A stretch of DNA of 38,666 nt. It comes from Draconibacterium sp. (GTDB lineage Bacteria > Bacteroidota > Bacteroidia > Bacteroidales > Prolixibacteraceae). Under the pieces are notes generated by a model, which worked only from the letters and a program-made list of their open reading frames with translations, did not search any database and had not been told where the DNA came from. Position numbers and translations under genes: made by a program. Location: positions 1-38,666 of the forward strand of contig WOYV01000129.1 in NCBI GenBank assembly GCA_011620585.1. The letters run 5' to 3'. Of the stretch, positions 7,110-15,317 are shown piece after piece (the first letter of the stretch is position 1; each line of letters opens with the position of its first letter).

Positions 7110-8873
7110 ATGAAATTAACTGTTTTACTGCTCTTAGTGATTTTTCTGGCCTCGTGCGGGCAGAAATTCAACCCCGACATTACAGTCGACGATATCAAAC
7201 AGTCGGTTTATTACCTGGCTTCCGATTCTTTAAAAGGAAGACAATCGGGTGAAGCGGGCAACGATCTGGCTGCCGCTTATATTTTAGATAAGTTTGAAAA
7301 AGCGGGTTTGCAACCCATGTACGACAACGGATTACAGAAATTCAGCTTAGTGGCATCAGCCGAACTGGCTGACGGGAACGCTTTGTCGGTGGGCGAACGC
7401 TCTTTTGAGGCGGAAAAAGATTTCCTGCCTTACGCCTTTTCTGCCAATACCACGGTTGAGGCGGGTGTGGTTTTCGCCGGATACGGCATCCAGGTAAATC
7501 GCGACACTTTGCAATGGGACGATTTCCATTCAATCGATGTAAGCGGAAAATGGATACTCGTACTGCAAGGCGATCCCGATCTTGATAATCCAAACAGCCC
7601 ATTCCTTGAATTCTCGAGCGAACGTTCGAAAGGATTGACTGCATCGGATAAAAATGCCGCCGGTTTAATTATGGTCGCCGGACCAAAATTCAGCGAAGAA
7701 GACAAACTCTCGGATCTTTTTTTTGATAAGAACAGCAGTCGTTTTTCGATTCCGGTTATCCAGGTTACCCGTGAGGCGGCCAATGAAATTCTGTCCGGAA
7801 CCGGACAAACCGTCGAAACTCTTGAAGCAAAAATGATGGAAGAAAAAACGGGAATTACCGTGCCGGCTAACGCTATGGTAAAAGCAACGGTTAACGTGGC
7901 TTTAAAAGAAAAGGAAACCCAAAACGTAGTTGCGCTTTTACCAGGAACTGATCCGGAATTAAAAGACGAATACGTGGTAGTTGGCGCACACTTCGATCAC
8001 CTTGGAATGGGTGGCCCCGGTTCGGGTTCACGCGCTGTGGATACTATTGCTGTTCATAACGGCGCCGACGACAATGCCTCGGGTGTTGCCGCTGTAATTG
8101 AATTAGCCGAAAAATTTGCTGCTGAGAAGATACGCCGAAGAAGTATTGTTTTTATGGCTTTCAGCGCCGAAGAAATGGGTTTGGTTGGTTCGAAAGCTTT
8201 TACCAACCACCCTCCGGTTGAGATGGATAAAATTGTGGCCATGTTCAACTTTGATATGGTGGGACGACTCGACACCGCAAATGTATTGAGTGTTGGAGGA
8301 ACAAAAACATCGGTTGAAACAGAAGATATATTAAACGAACAAAATACAGGTTTCAAACTGGCGTTCTCGGGCGAAGGGATAGGACCATCGGATCATGCAT
8401 CATTCTATCTGAAAAATGTTCCGGTTATATATTTCTCGACAGGGGCGCATCCCGATTACCACACGCCACAGGACGATGCCGACCGGATCAATTACGCTGG
8501 CGAACAAAAAGTGATTGAGTACGCCGGAAATGTATTGAATGAAGTGGTGGACCGTGATATGAAACTTACCTTCCAGGAAGCAGGAAGCAAATTCAAACGC
8601 AGCCGTGGCGGACGTTTTAAAGTAACCTTTGGTATTATGCCCGACTATGCCGGTTTGGAGGAACGCGGAATGCGTATCGACGGCGTAAGCAAGGATAAAC
8701 CCGCTTATAAAGCCGGAATGAAAACCGGTGACATCATTACTGCCATCGAAGGCAAACCGGTAAAAAATATTTACGATTACATGGCCCGTTTGCAAACACT
8801 CGAAGCGGGGACGCGTGTTTCGGTGGATATTATCAGGGATAACAAACCTACCGTTCTGATTGTGGAGTTATAG
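7110..8873 (+). CDS. Secreted M28 metallopeptidase lipoprotein with PA and PDZ domains
   Basis: The likely start is the ATG at 7110, which gives a signal peptide with lipobox FLASC (Cys16); an upstream in-frame ATG at 7032 would add 26 residues that spoil the signal. The 587-residue protein has a PA-type insert (about 115-260), then the M28 zinc aminopeptidase core. Two-zinc ligand candidates are His294 (VVVGAHFDHLG), Asp320/321 (NGADDNASG), Glu354/355 (FSAEEMGLVGS), Asp382 (FNFDMVGR) and His451 (HPDYHTPQD). A PDZ domain follows (about 505-587; KAGMKTGDIITAIEGKPV). The family cleaves N-terminal residues from peptides. It probably acts at the outer membrane or periplasm in peptide scavenging. 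The gene stands alone and is followed by a strong terminator. Confidence 0.92.
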   Translation: MKLTVLLLLVIFLASCGQKFNPDITVDDIKQSVYYLASDSLKGRQSGEAGNDLAAAYILDKFEKAGLQPMYDNGLQKFSLVASAELADGNALSVGERSFEAEKDFLPYAFSANTTVEAGVVFAGYGIQVNRDTLQWDDFHSIDVSGKWILVLQGDPDLDNPNSPFLEFSSERSKGLTASDKNAAGLIMVAGPKFSEEDKLSDLFFDKNSSRFSIPVIQVTREAANEILSGTGQTVETLEAKMMEEKTGITVPANAMVKATVNVALKEKETQNVVALLPGTDPELKDEYVVVGAHFDHLGMGGPGSGSRAVDTIAVHNGADDNASGVAAVIELAEKFAAEKIRRRSIVFMAFSAEEMGLVGSKAFTNHPPVEMDKIVAMFNFDMVGRLDTANVLSVGGTKTSVETEDILNEQNTGFKLAFSGEGIGPSDHASFYLKNVPVIYFSTGAHPDYHTPQDDADRINYAGEQKVIEYAGNVLNEVVDRDMKLTFQEAGSKFKRSRGGRFKVTFGIMPDYAGLEERGMRIDGVSKDKPAYKAGMKTGDIITAIEGKPVKNIYDYMARLQTLEAGTRVSVDIIRDNKPTVLIVEL

Positions 8874-8893
8874 TTTGACAGATGCAGTAAATT

Positions 8894-8928
8894 AAAAGAT
8901 CCGATCTTTCGATAAGATCGGATCTTTT
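8894..8928. terminator. Bidirectional terminator, M28 gene / ydcF-like gene
   Basis: AAAAGATCCGATCTT (8894-8908) and AAGATCGGATCTTTT (8914-8928) form a perfect 15-bp stem around TCGAT. A-tracts and T-tracts on the two sides let it work on both strands. It overlaps the start of the stop region of the convergent DUF218 gene, whose stop codon begins at 8931. Confidence 0.85.
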
Positions 8929-9645
8929 TTATATCCATCCCCGAAGTTGGTAATAGGCCAACGCAAACATTTCGCGCACTATCAGAATCTCGTATTTCAG
9001 GTGGTTCCATAGTTGATAGCGCATATTCATATTTTGGCCTACATCAGGTACGAGCAATTTATTTCCACCCAGTTCGTCGTCTTTAAAAGTGAAGTCGGCT
9101 TCGGCCGCATTTTCAAAAGCCGGTACCGCATTAACCTTTTCGAAACCCGCTTTTTGGAAACACAAAACGGCACGCCGCATGTGTTCGGGCGAAGTAACCA
9201 GCAAAATTGGATTTTGCATTTTCACCATTCCCGTACAATTTATTGCCTGCGAACGGGTGTTCGTTCCGGTATTTTCAAAGGCGATCGCATTTGGGGTTAT
9301 TCCCCGAATTATCAATTCCTGTTTCATCTTTTGAGGAGTGCTGCCGCTGTCGGCCACATCGCCAGGCATGGCAATGATCACTTTTGCATTGGGGAAACTT
9401 ATAGCTGCCTGACCAACATACCAACTGCGCATCAGGTTCGATTGGCTTGGCATTCCTCCACCTCCGAGCAAAATAATTGTCTGTGGTTCCTGTTTCAGTC
9501 CGGCTTTGCTCGTTCCCAACCAGTGGTAGCCCCAGAAAGGGGCAGATGTTAGAGCGAGTACCACACACAGCGTGAAAAATATGCCAATCAACGCCATTAA
9601 ATTACGGACTAATCTTAAAAAATAGATACTTTTGAATTTTCGCAT
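8929..9645 (-). CDS. DUF218 (ElyC/SanA/YdcF-family) membrane protein
   Basis: This 238-residue protein has one N-terminal membrane helix (about 15-37) followed by a soluble domain typical of DUF218: TIILLGGGGMPSQSNLMRSW, then AKVIIAMPGDVADSGS, a basic/polar AFENTGTNTRSQAINC helix start and PILLVTSPEHMRRAVLCFQ. Family members (SanA, ElyC, YdcF) are envelope proteins, some linked to cell-wall or enterobacterial-common-antigen metabolism, and some bind nucleotides; the precise role here cannot be read. The ATG at 9645 has no strong upstream signal that I could identify. Confidence 0.85.
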   Translation of the reverse strand: MRKFKSIYFLRLVRNLMALIGIFFTLCVVLALTSAPFWGYHWLGTSKAGLKQEPQTIILLGGGGMPSQSNLMRSWYVGQAAISFPNAKVIIAMPGDVADSGSTPQKMKQELIIRGITPNAIAFENTGTNTRSQAINCTGMVKMQNPILLVTSPEHMRRAVLCFQKAGFEKVNAVPAFENAAEADFTFKDDELGGNKLLVPDVGQNMNMRYQLWNHLKYEILIVREMFALAYYQLRGWI

Positions 9646-9746
9646 ACATTGTATCTTGAAAGGATAAAGGTAAGTTTAAATATTTAAATTTTTGGAGAGA
9701 TACTTTAATACGATATACCATTCATCATGGGGCAACTCACCCAATT

Positions 9747-9799
9747 AGTCGTACGACTCATCTTCCCTCTCTTCCTGAAGCGAGGGATAAGAGGAAGAG
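9747..9799. repeat. Palindrome plus inverted repeat in intergenic region
   Basis: AGTCGTACGACT (9747-9758) is a perfect 12-bp palindrome. It is followed by CTCTTCCT (9769-9776) with its complement AGGAAGAG (9792-9799), which can form a stem-loop. It lies about 60 bases before the kinase start. No T-tract follows, so it is probably not a terminator. I consider it the remnant of a dispersed noncoding repeat or an operator. Confidence 0.4.
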
Positions 9800-9857
9800 T
9801 TTCAACCAGGATTTGTTAAAAAGTAAAAGCAATAGTTAATTTTAATAAGAACGCATT

Positions 9858-11291
9858 TTGGATAATTCAGCAAAAAACGAAATAATTGAGCTTTTTGAAC
9901 ACCACTTTAACGAAAAAGTAGAAAGCTTCGAAATGTTGCCGCAATCGGGATCGTACCGCGAATATTGTCGTTTGGGCAATAGTAATCGCACGATTGTTGG
10001 CGCTTTTAATAACGATGTAAAAGAAAATACTGCATTTTTGTCTTTTTCCAATCATTTGTATCACAAGGGAATTAACGTGCCAAAAGTGTATGCGGTAAGT
10101 TCCGATTTGAAAAAATACCTGCTCGAAGACCTTGGCGACACTACCTTGTTTGCCTATCTCACCAAAACGCGCGAAAGCGAGGGCTTTTCCGAAAACATCA
10201 TTTTGGTTTATAAAAAAGTAATTGCTGTCTTACCAAAAATCCAGATCATTGCCGGAAAGGAAGTCGACTACTCGGTGTGTTATCCACGTGAGGCTTTTGA
10301 TAAGCAATCGATGATGTGGGACCTGAATTACTTCAAATATTATTTTCTGAAACTGGCTAAAATCCATTTTGATGAGCAGGCCCTCGAAGACGATTTCCAG
10401 TTGTTCAGTAATTACCTGCTGAGCGCCAGTTCGAACTATTTTCTGTATCGCGATTTTCAGTCGCGGAATGTGATGCTGAAAAACGACGATGTGTATTTTA
10501 TAGATTACCAGGGAGGCCGCCGCGGCGCACTGCAATACGACCTGGCTTCGCTGTTGTACGATGGAAAAGCCGATATTCCGGAAAGTGTCCGTCAGCAGCT
10601 CTACGATTTTTATATCAGCGAGCTGAAGAAATATATGAAGGTGGACGAAGAACGTTTTGCCGCTTATTTCAAAGGTTTTGTACTGATCCGCATTATGCAG
10701 GCGATGGGCGCGTATGGTTTCAGGGGTTTCTACGAAAAAAAGGAACATTTCCTGAAAAGTATTCCGTTTGCGTTGAAAAACCTTGAGTTCCTGTTGAAGA
10801 AACTAAATCTTCCGGTGGAATTACCCGAACTGGTTTCGGTGTTGAAACAGGTTACACAATCAGAAGTTTTAAAGGAAATTGGAAAAACACAGTCGGAACT
10901 GACCATTCGGATCAGCAGTTTTTCGTACAAAAAAGGTATTCCTGATGATCCGTCAGGAAATGGAGGAGGCTTCGTATTCGATTGCCGCGCCATTCATAAC
11001 CCCGGTAAATACGACGAATACAAGAAACTGAACGGAAAAGACCTCGCGGTTCAGCAGTTCCTCGAAACTAAATCGGAGATGGGCCTTTTCCTTGATGCTG
11101 CAAAAACGCTGGTCGAGCAGGCGGTAAAAGTATATCTCGAGAGAGGATTCACACATTTGTCGGTAAACTTTGGATGCACTGGCGGGCAGCATCGTTCGGT
11201 TTACTCAGCCGAAAAGCTGGGTGTTTATCTTCAAAACAATTATCCGGTTAACGTTGTTGTAATACATCGCGAACAGGAAAATTGGAGATGA
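9858..11291 (+). CDS. APH-like kinase fused to RapZ C-terminal domain
   Basis: This 477-residue protein has two parts. Residues about 15-300 match the aminoglycoside phosphotransferase/kinase fold: a catalytic-loop equivalent FLYRDFQSRNVML (Asp199, Asn204) and a metal-binding FIDYQGG (Asp216), with Tyr in place of the usual His in the HxD position. Residues about 343-477 match the RapZ C-terminal domain: TIRISSFSYKKGIP, FVFDCRAIHNPG, and the hallmark GCTGGQHRSVYSAEKL. In E. coli that part of RapZ binds glucosamine-6-phosphate and contacts small RNAs; the kinase part resembles AmgK-type amino-sugar kinases. An amino-sugar kinase with a built-in metabolite sensor is my inference. The start is TTG, since the next ATG (residue 26) would cut into the fold. 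It overlaps the next 40-residue gene by ATGA. Confidence 0.85.
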   Translation: MDNSAKNEIIELFEHHFNEKVESFEMLPQSGSYREYCRLGNSNRTIVGAFNNDVKENTAFLSFSNHLYHKGINVPKVYAVSSDLKKYLLEDLGDTTLFAYLTKTRESEGFSENIILVYKKVIAVLPKIQIIAGKEVDYSVCYPREAFDKQSMMWDLNYFKYYFLKLAKIHFDEQALEDDFQLFSNYLLSASSNYFLYRDFQSRNVMLKNDDVYFIDYQGGRRGALQYDLASLLYDGKADIPESVRQQLYDFYISELKKYMKVDEERFAAYFKGFVLIRIMQAMGAYGFRGFYEKKEHFLKSIPFALKNLEFLLKKLNLPVELPELVSVLKQVTQSEVLKEIGKTQSELTIRISSFSYKKGIPDDPSGNGGGFVFDCRAIHNPGKYDEYKKLNGKDLAVQQFLETKSEMGLFLDAAKTLVEQAVKVYLERGFTHLSVNFGCTGGQHRSVYSAEKLGVYLQNNYPVNVVVIHREQENWR

Positions 11292-11410
11292 GCAAAAAAG
11301 CTTGTAAAAAGAAAGATTTCGAAGATAAAACTACGGCAAAGTACGAGTGTAAAAAGTGCGGCGCCCGGGTGAATAAGGAAGAGAAAGCCTGCAACCCAAA
11401 AAAGATTTAG
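11288..11410 (+). CDS. 40-residue zinc-ribbon-like small protein
   Basis: A short gene, easily missed, encodes a 40-residue basic protein with cysteines at 6, 21, 24 and 35; KYECKKCGARV carries the CxxC knuckle. The set could bind one zinc ion. It overlaps the stop of the APH-RapZ gene by ATGA, a sign of translational coupling. Its Lys/Cys-rich composition recalls ribosomal-type zinc ribbons, but I recognise no named family. Because the frame ends cleanly and the overlap is tight, I consider it real. Partnership with the kinase-RapZ protein is inference. Confidence 0.65.
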   Translation: MSKKACKKKDFEDKTTAKYECKKCGARVNKEEKACNPKKI

Positions 11411-11493
11411 TAACATTGGTGGGCAAATGAACAAGTATTGGCAATCAGGTCGTAATAAAAGATGCCGATAGTACACATTTGACATTTTCACTC

Positions 11494-11524
11494 TTGGTAA
11501 TTAGGGATACTGTTTATATTTTCG
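11494..11524 (+). promoter_or_regulatory. Candidate promoter for yebC
   Basis: TTG (11494-11496), a 20-base spacer and TATTTTCG (11517-11524) fit the Bacteroidota -33/-7 pattern with one mismatch in TAnnTTTG. It lies about 30 bases upstream of the start. Confidence 0.4.
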
Positions 11525-11557
11525 CAGCAAATTTCAAAAAAAGTAAGAATCAAACTC

Positions 11558-12268
11558 ATGGGAAGAGCATTTGAATACCGCAGGGCAGCTAAAGAAAAGC
11601 GCTGGGACAAGATGTCGAGAGTATTTCCAAAACTCGCAAAAAAAATAACCATTGCTGCAAAAGAGGGTGGGGCCGATCCTGATTTGAACCCGGCCCTGCG
11701 TACGGCTATTCTGAATGCCAAGCACGAGAATATGCCGAAAACCAATATCGATGCAGCCATTAAACGTGCCGCAGGGAAAGATGCCACCGATTATATTGAA
11801 GTAAGCTACGAAGGGAAGGGGCCTCATGGTGTTTTGGTTTTTGTTGAATGTGCTACGGATAACACTACCCGGACTGTGGCCAATGTTAAAAGCTATTTCA
11901 ACAAAGCTGGCGGCGGACAGGTCCCAAACGGATCGCTCGAATTTATGTTTTCGAGGAAAGCCGTTTTCGAGTTTCCAATGCCTGAAGGAATGGAGTTGGA
12001 AGACCTGGAATTGGAACTGATCGATGCCGGATTGGATGAAATTGAAGAGAACGAAGGTACATATTATGCATATGGCGACTATACCAGTTTTGGAGAATTG
12101 GCTTCAGCTTTCGAAAGATTGAATATCGAGCCCACTAAAGCTGAATTGCAACGTATTCCAACCACCCCGGTTGAATTTACCGAAGAACAGCTCGAAGACA
12201 TCGAAAAGATGCTCGATAAAATGGAAGAAGATGAAGATGTGCAGGCTGTGTACACCAACATTGCTTAA
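11558..12268 (+). CDS. YebC/PmpR-family regulatory protein
   Basis: This 236-residue protein has the family's N-terminal signature ([20 protein letters not shown], then [16 protein letters not shown] and [12 protein letters not shown]), a central ADTTP-like beta part ([19 protein letters not shown]) and an acidic C-terminus. Family members act as DNA-binding regulators (PmpR) and, in recent work on some members, as translation factors that help ribosomes at proline stretches. Which applies here cannot be told from sequence. Length is normal for the family. A terminator follows directly, so it is probably monocistronic. Confidence 0.95.
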   Translation: MGRAFEYRRAAKEKRWDKMSRVFPKLAKKITIAAKEGGADPDLNPALRTAILNAKHENMPKTNIDAAIKRAAGKDATDYIEVSYEGKGPHGVLVFVECATDNTTRTVANVKSYFNKAGGGQVPNGSLEFMFSRKAVFEFPMPEGMELEDLELELIDAGLDEIEENEGTYYAYGDYTSFGELASAFERLNIEPTKAELQRIPTTPVEFTEEQLEDIEKMLDKMEEDEDVQAVYTNIA

Positions 12269-12301
12269 AAGAAAGCACGTATAATAAAGATACTCGTAAA
12301 T

Positions 12302-12329
12302 GCACCGACGGTTAGTCGGTGCGTTTTTT
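12302..12329 (+). terminator. Terminator after yebC
   Basis: GCACCGAC (12302-12309) pairs with GTCGGTGC (12315-12322) across GGTTA, followed by G and six T. Confidence 0.9.
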
Positions 12330-12441
12330 GGTTTTATATTTACCATCATTTTTTGTTCATTCACCCCGAAATAGTATTCACTGGTCTAAAAAGTTCGCCG
12401 AGTGCGAAGGGATTGTTATATTTTAGATCAAAACATATTCT

Positions 12442-13674
12442 ATGATTCCAGTTCGCCCGTACATCGATCATTTTGCCCGTTTATGGGACCAAAGCCCTGA
12501 TCATTTTCCTGCATTTCAACATCGCTATTCTGAAACTGAAAAGACTGAACGTGAAATTAGTTACAATCATTTTCAGGAGAAAATCAAGGAACTCCAAAAC
12601 CGGGAAAGCGGTTTACAGATGCGTAAAGATCCGGGGAACACTTTCTTCCCGATGTTCAAGGCATTTCTCGAAACAGTTTTCGATTTTGAGAAAGGTCATT
12701 TACAGCTTATTTTATCCGATGAATTCAAAAATGTTTCGAAAGATTTTTTCTACAAAGCGCGTGATTTTGGCCCTGAATTAAGCCCCGGGAATATTTACCA
12801 GGGAATGCGGAATGTCTGGATCATGAATGGAATCCAACTGATGATGAATGTCCCTGTAAAGATTACTCCATCGGTTTTTGCTTACTCAATGATCTATCCG
12901 TACAGCGACAATTTACTTGACAACCCAGAGCTGTCTTCGGCTGAAAAAGAAATCTTTTCGCGCAGGTTTAACCGGCGTTTGCACGGCGACGAAGTGTTGC
13001 CGGTTACTTTTACTGAGGAACAATTATTCAAGCTGGTAAAAATGTTCGAAGAAGAATTTTCGCGTGCTGATTTTCCTTCGGTGTACGAAAGTTTGTATGC
13101 CATTCAGCAAGGACAAACCAACAGTTTGCAATTGAATACAGTTGACGGCCTTTCGGATGAAAATATCCTGGATATTTGTTTCGAAAAAGGAGGCGCTTCG
13201 GTGCTCGCCGATGGTTACCTGGTAGCTGGTCGATTAACACACGAACAGGAGCAGGCTTTGTTTGGATATGGTGTTTACCTGCAATTGCTCGACGATATTC
13301 AGGATATTAAAGAAGATTCAGGAGCTGATACAAAAACCATTTTCTCGTGTTTACCGAATGCATCGTTGGGGAGTTTTGTAAATAAAACCATTCATTTTGG
13401 CAGAAAGGCACTCGAAGAAATGCGGTGTTTTGATGGATCGGGCAACGACGATTTTATCCGTTTAATGAACCGAAGTATCGAAACTATGGTCATCGAATCG
13501 GTGGGTTTGAACCCATCTGCTTACCCGGGGAACTATCTCGCTGAAATCGAACAATATTCTCCTTTGCACTTTGAATTCGTGAGGCAGAAAAGAGCGCAGT
13601 CGAAATCGCAGCGCTTTGCCTTTTTTCAGAAATATTTTGATATGGCAAAATCCCCTGAAGTTTCTTCGTATTGA
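12442..13674 (+). CDS. Class I isoprenoid-synthase-like enzyme
   Basis: This 410-residue, largely helical protein has two Asp-rich stretches in the order expected for class I isoprenoid synthases: YSDNLLDN (about residues 153-160, a DxxxD pattern) and LLDDIQDIKED (about 280-290, a DDxxD pattern). These would hold the magnesium-diphosphate cluster. There is no signal peptide and no membrane helix that I can see. The prenyl substrate and product are unknown, and no other isoprenoid gene lies near. The family call rests on these motifs and the helical pattern; a non-enzymatic relative is possible. It runs convergent to the OhrR gene with a gap of only 19 bases. Confidence 0.6.
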   Translation: MIPVRPYIDHFARLWDQSPDHFPAFQHRYSETEKTEREISYNHFQEKIKELQNRESGLQMRKDPGNTFFPMFKAFLETVFDFEKGHLQLILSDEFKNVSKDFFYKARDFGPELSPGNIYQGMRNVWIMNGIQLMMNVPVKITPSVFAYSMIYPYSDNLLDNPELSSAEKEIFSRRFNRRLHGDEVLPVTFTEEQLFKLVKMFEEEFSRADFPSVYESLYAIQQGQTNSLQLNTVDGLSDENILDICFEKGGASVLADGYLVAGRLTHEQEQALFGYGVYLQLLDDIQDIKEDSGADTKTIFSCLPNASLGSFVNKTIHFGRKALEEMRCFDGSGNDDFIRLMNRSIETMVIESVGLNPSAYPGNYLAEIEQYSPLHFEFVRQKRAQSKSQRFAFFQKYFDMAKSPEVSSY

Positions 13675-13693
13675 TCAGGTTTAAATCAAATAA

Positions 13694-14134
13694 TCAGTTC
13701 CGGATTGCATCGATCAAACGGTTCAATTTGTCCCGCAGATCAATGATTTCATGAAGGTCGAGTTCACTGACATCGAGCTTTTCGAGCAGTTGTTGCGGAA
13801 TAGTGGCGGCCTGTTCTTTTAAGTCGTTTCCTTTTTTAGTCAGGCTGATGATAACACGGCGTTCATCAGAATTCGAACGATTTCTGTTGATCAATCCCTG
13901 CGTTTCCATACGTTTTAAAAGAGGTGTAACTGTATTGGTATTCAAAATCAGGTTCTCTGAAATGTCGTTTACCGAAACTTCATCGGTTTCCCACAATACC
14001 AATAAAACCAAATATTGCGGGTAGGTGAGTCCGAGTTGGTCGAGCAGAGGTTGGTAAGCACGCGTAATCAATCGCGAAGCCGCATAAATCGGGAAACAAA
14101 CCTGATTGCCGAGTTTTAGTTGTTCATATTCCAT
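13694..14134 (-). CDS. ohrR: One-Cys OhrR-type MarR peroxide sensor
   Basis: This 146-residue MarR-family winged-helix regulator carries LGNQVCFPIYAASR with a single cysteine (Cys13) and three tyrosines at 17, 27 and 38. They are spaced from the cysteine exactly as Cys15, Tyr19, Tyr29 and Tyr40 are in Bacillus subtilis OhrR. This is the classic organic-peroxide-sensing site, in which oxidation of the lone cysteine makes the repressor leave DNA. The wing region is NRNRSNSDERRVIISLT. The gene starts 24 bases after the stop of the upstream glutathione peroxidase gene, so the two are one operon and the repressor probably controls itself and the peroxidase. Confidence 0.85.
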   Translation of the reverse strand: MEYEQLKLGNQVCFPIYAASRLITRAYQPLLDQLGLTYPQYLVLLVLWETDEVSVNDISENLILNTNTVTPLLKRMETQGLINRNRSNSDERRVIISLTKKGNDLKEQAATIPQQLLEKLDVSELDLHEIIDLRDKLNRLIDAIRN

Positions 14135-14158
14135 GGTGGCCGATTTTATAATTTGCCG

Positions 14159-14641
14159 CTATTTCAGCAATTGCAGAACTTCGGGTTCGAGTTTACCGGG
14201 TTTAACAATCGGGGCAAAACGTTTTACCGGTTTACCGTCGGTATCGATCAAAAACTTTGTGAAATTCCATTTGATACTGCTTCCCAAAGCGCCACCCAAC
14301 TCTTTTTTCAGAAATTTAAACAGCGGATGCGCGTTTTTTCCATTTACATCTATTTTTGAAAACATCGGAAAGGTAACTCCGTAATTAATCAGGCATCCTT
14401 CCGAAATCGACTTTTCATCGCCGGGTTCCTGGTTGGCAAACTGGTTGCACGGGAACCCTAACACCACAAAACCTTCATCCTTGTGTTTCTTGTACAGTTC
14501 TTCCAGGCCTGCATATTGCGGGGTAAATCCACACTTACTCGCGGTATTTACTACCAGAATGGCTTTTCCTTTAAATTCTTCCATTTTCACTTCTTTACCT
14601 TGTAAAGTAGTGGCCGAAAATTGATAAAAATTGTTTTCCAT
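14159..14641 (-). CDS. Cys-type glutathione peroxidase
   Basis: This 160-residue protein has all the family marks: NTASKCGFT (peroxidatic Cys37), [13 protein letters not shown] (Cys65, Gln71) and [10 protein letters not shown] (Trp and Asn of the catalytic set). Cys83 sits where thioredoxin-dependent members keep their resolving cysteine, so thioredoxin is the likelier reductant than glutathione. I chose the ATG at 14641; the frame stays open to an ATG at 14785, but that would add 48 residues not found in the family, and it runs through the promoter region. No signal peptide, so it is cytoplasmic. It reduces hydrogen and organic peroxides. Confidence 0.92.
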   Translation of the reverse strand: MENNFYQFSATTLQGKEVKMEEFKGKAILVVNTASKCGFTPQYAGLEELYKKHKDEGFVVLGFPCNQFANQEPGDEKSISEGCLINYGVTFPMFSKIDVNGKNAHPLFKFLKKELGGALGSSIKWNFTKFLIDTDGKPVKRFAPIVKPGKLEPEVLQLLK

Positions 14642-14695
14642 TGTTCTATTGTTTATGTATCGTTGTCGATTATATCGCACACGATTTAAATATAG

Positions 14696-14709
14696 TTGAT
14701 AAGAATCAA
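14696..14709. promoter_or_regulatory. Candidate OhrR operator upstream of GPx-ohrR
   Basis: TTGAT-AAGA-ATCAA is an inverted repeat with 5-bp arms. On the minus strand it lies next to TATATTTA (14687-14694), a near match to the Bacteroidota -7 box. A repressor bound here would block the GPx-ohrR promoter. Arms are short, so this is only a candidate. Confidence 0.35.
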
Positions 14710-14833
14710 TTAGAAAGAAATTATTTCCAGATTCTCGAAAAATTGACTTAGATTTAATATTCAAAGCAGTTGGATAGGTCATCAACTACATTTTGATTTT
14801 GTAAGGTGCTTGATCTTCCTTCATTAAATTATC

Positions 14834-15316
14834 TTGAATCGATTGAAAATACTGAAGAAATATGGACTTCTGATTCTGATTATAGCAGCAGGGCTTGCTC
14901 TCTTGTTCGCGGTATTCAAAAAAGATCAGCTAAATGAGCTGATATCGAGGCAAATAAAAAATCAGGCAACAGCCACTGAAAAGTTCAACGCAGCCAATTA
15001 CGTACAGGAACATTTTAATTATGCTGAAAATAAAATCGATTACGATTTTTCAGCGCTCGAATTCAAATCGGGCGGATGTACAATTTGCAAACAAATGGAG
15101 CCTGAGTTGGAGGTAATTAAAAACTGGGATCAGAAGAAAGTGAATGTGGTGGTGATTCAAATAATGAACCCTGATAGCCAGGAGATGATGAAGTATTTTG
15201 GCATTTCTGCTGTTCCTACCCACATATTGCTGGATAAATCGGGAAAGGAGATTTTTAGGAAATATGGGTTTATTTCGGCGTCTGAGCTTCAACGACAACT
15301 ACTTTCAAGTAACTAA
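14834..15316 (+). CDS. Membrane-anchored thioredoxin-like protein
   Basis: This 160-residue protein has one N-terminal membrane helix (about 10-28), a linker and a thioredoxin fold with redox motif GGCTICKQ (Cys82, Cys85) and the cis-proline loop ISAVPTHILLD. The domain faces the periplasm by orientation of the single helix (positive residues inside), so it is likely an envelope disulfide reductant or oxidant. The start is a TTG; a second TTG at 14843 is equally possible. It is divergent from the GPx-ohrR operon and shares its upstream region. It ends one base before the end of the MscS gene on the other strand. Confidence 0.8.
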   Translation: MNRLKILKKYGLLILIIAAGLALLFAVFKKDQLNELISRQIKNQATATEKFNAANYVQEHFNYAENKIDYDFSALEFKSGGCTICKQMEPELEVIKNWDQKKVNVVVIQIMNPDSQEMMKYFGISAVPTHILLDKSGKEIFRKYGFISASELQRQLLSSN

Positions 15317-15317
15317 A

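Noticed and set aside
9761-9799. Terminator for the DUF218 gene region
   Set aside because: The stem has no T-tract on either strand and lies upstream of, not after, the neighbouring genes.
14642-14785. 48-residue N-terminal extension of glutathione peroxidase
   Set aside because: It is not found in the family, has odd composition, and runs across the promoter and candidate operator.
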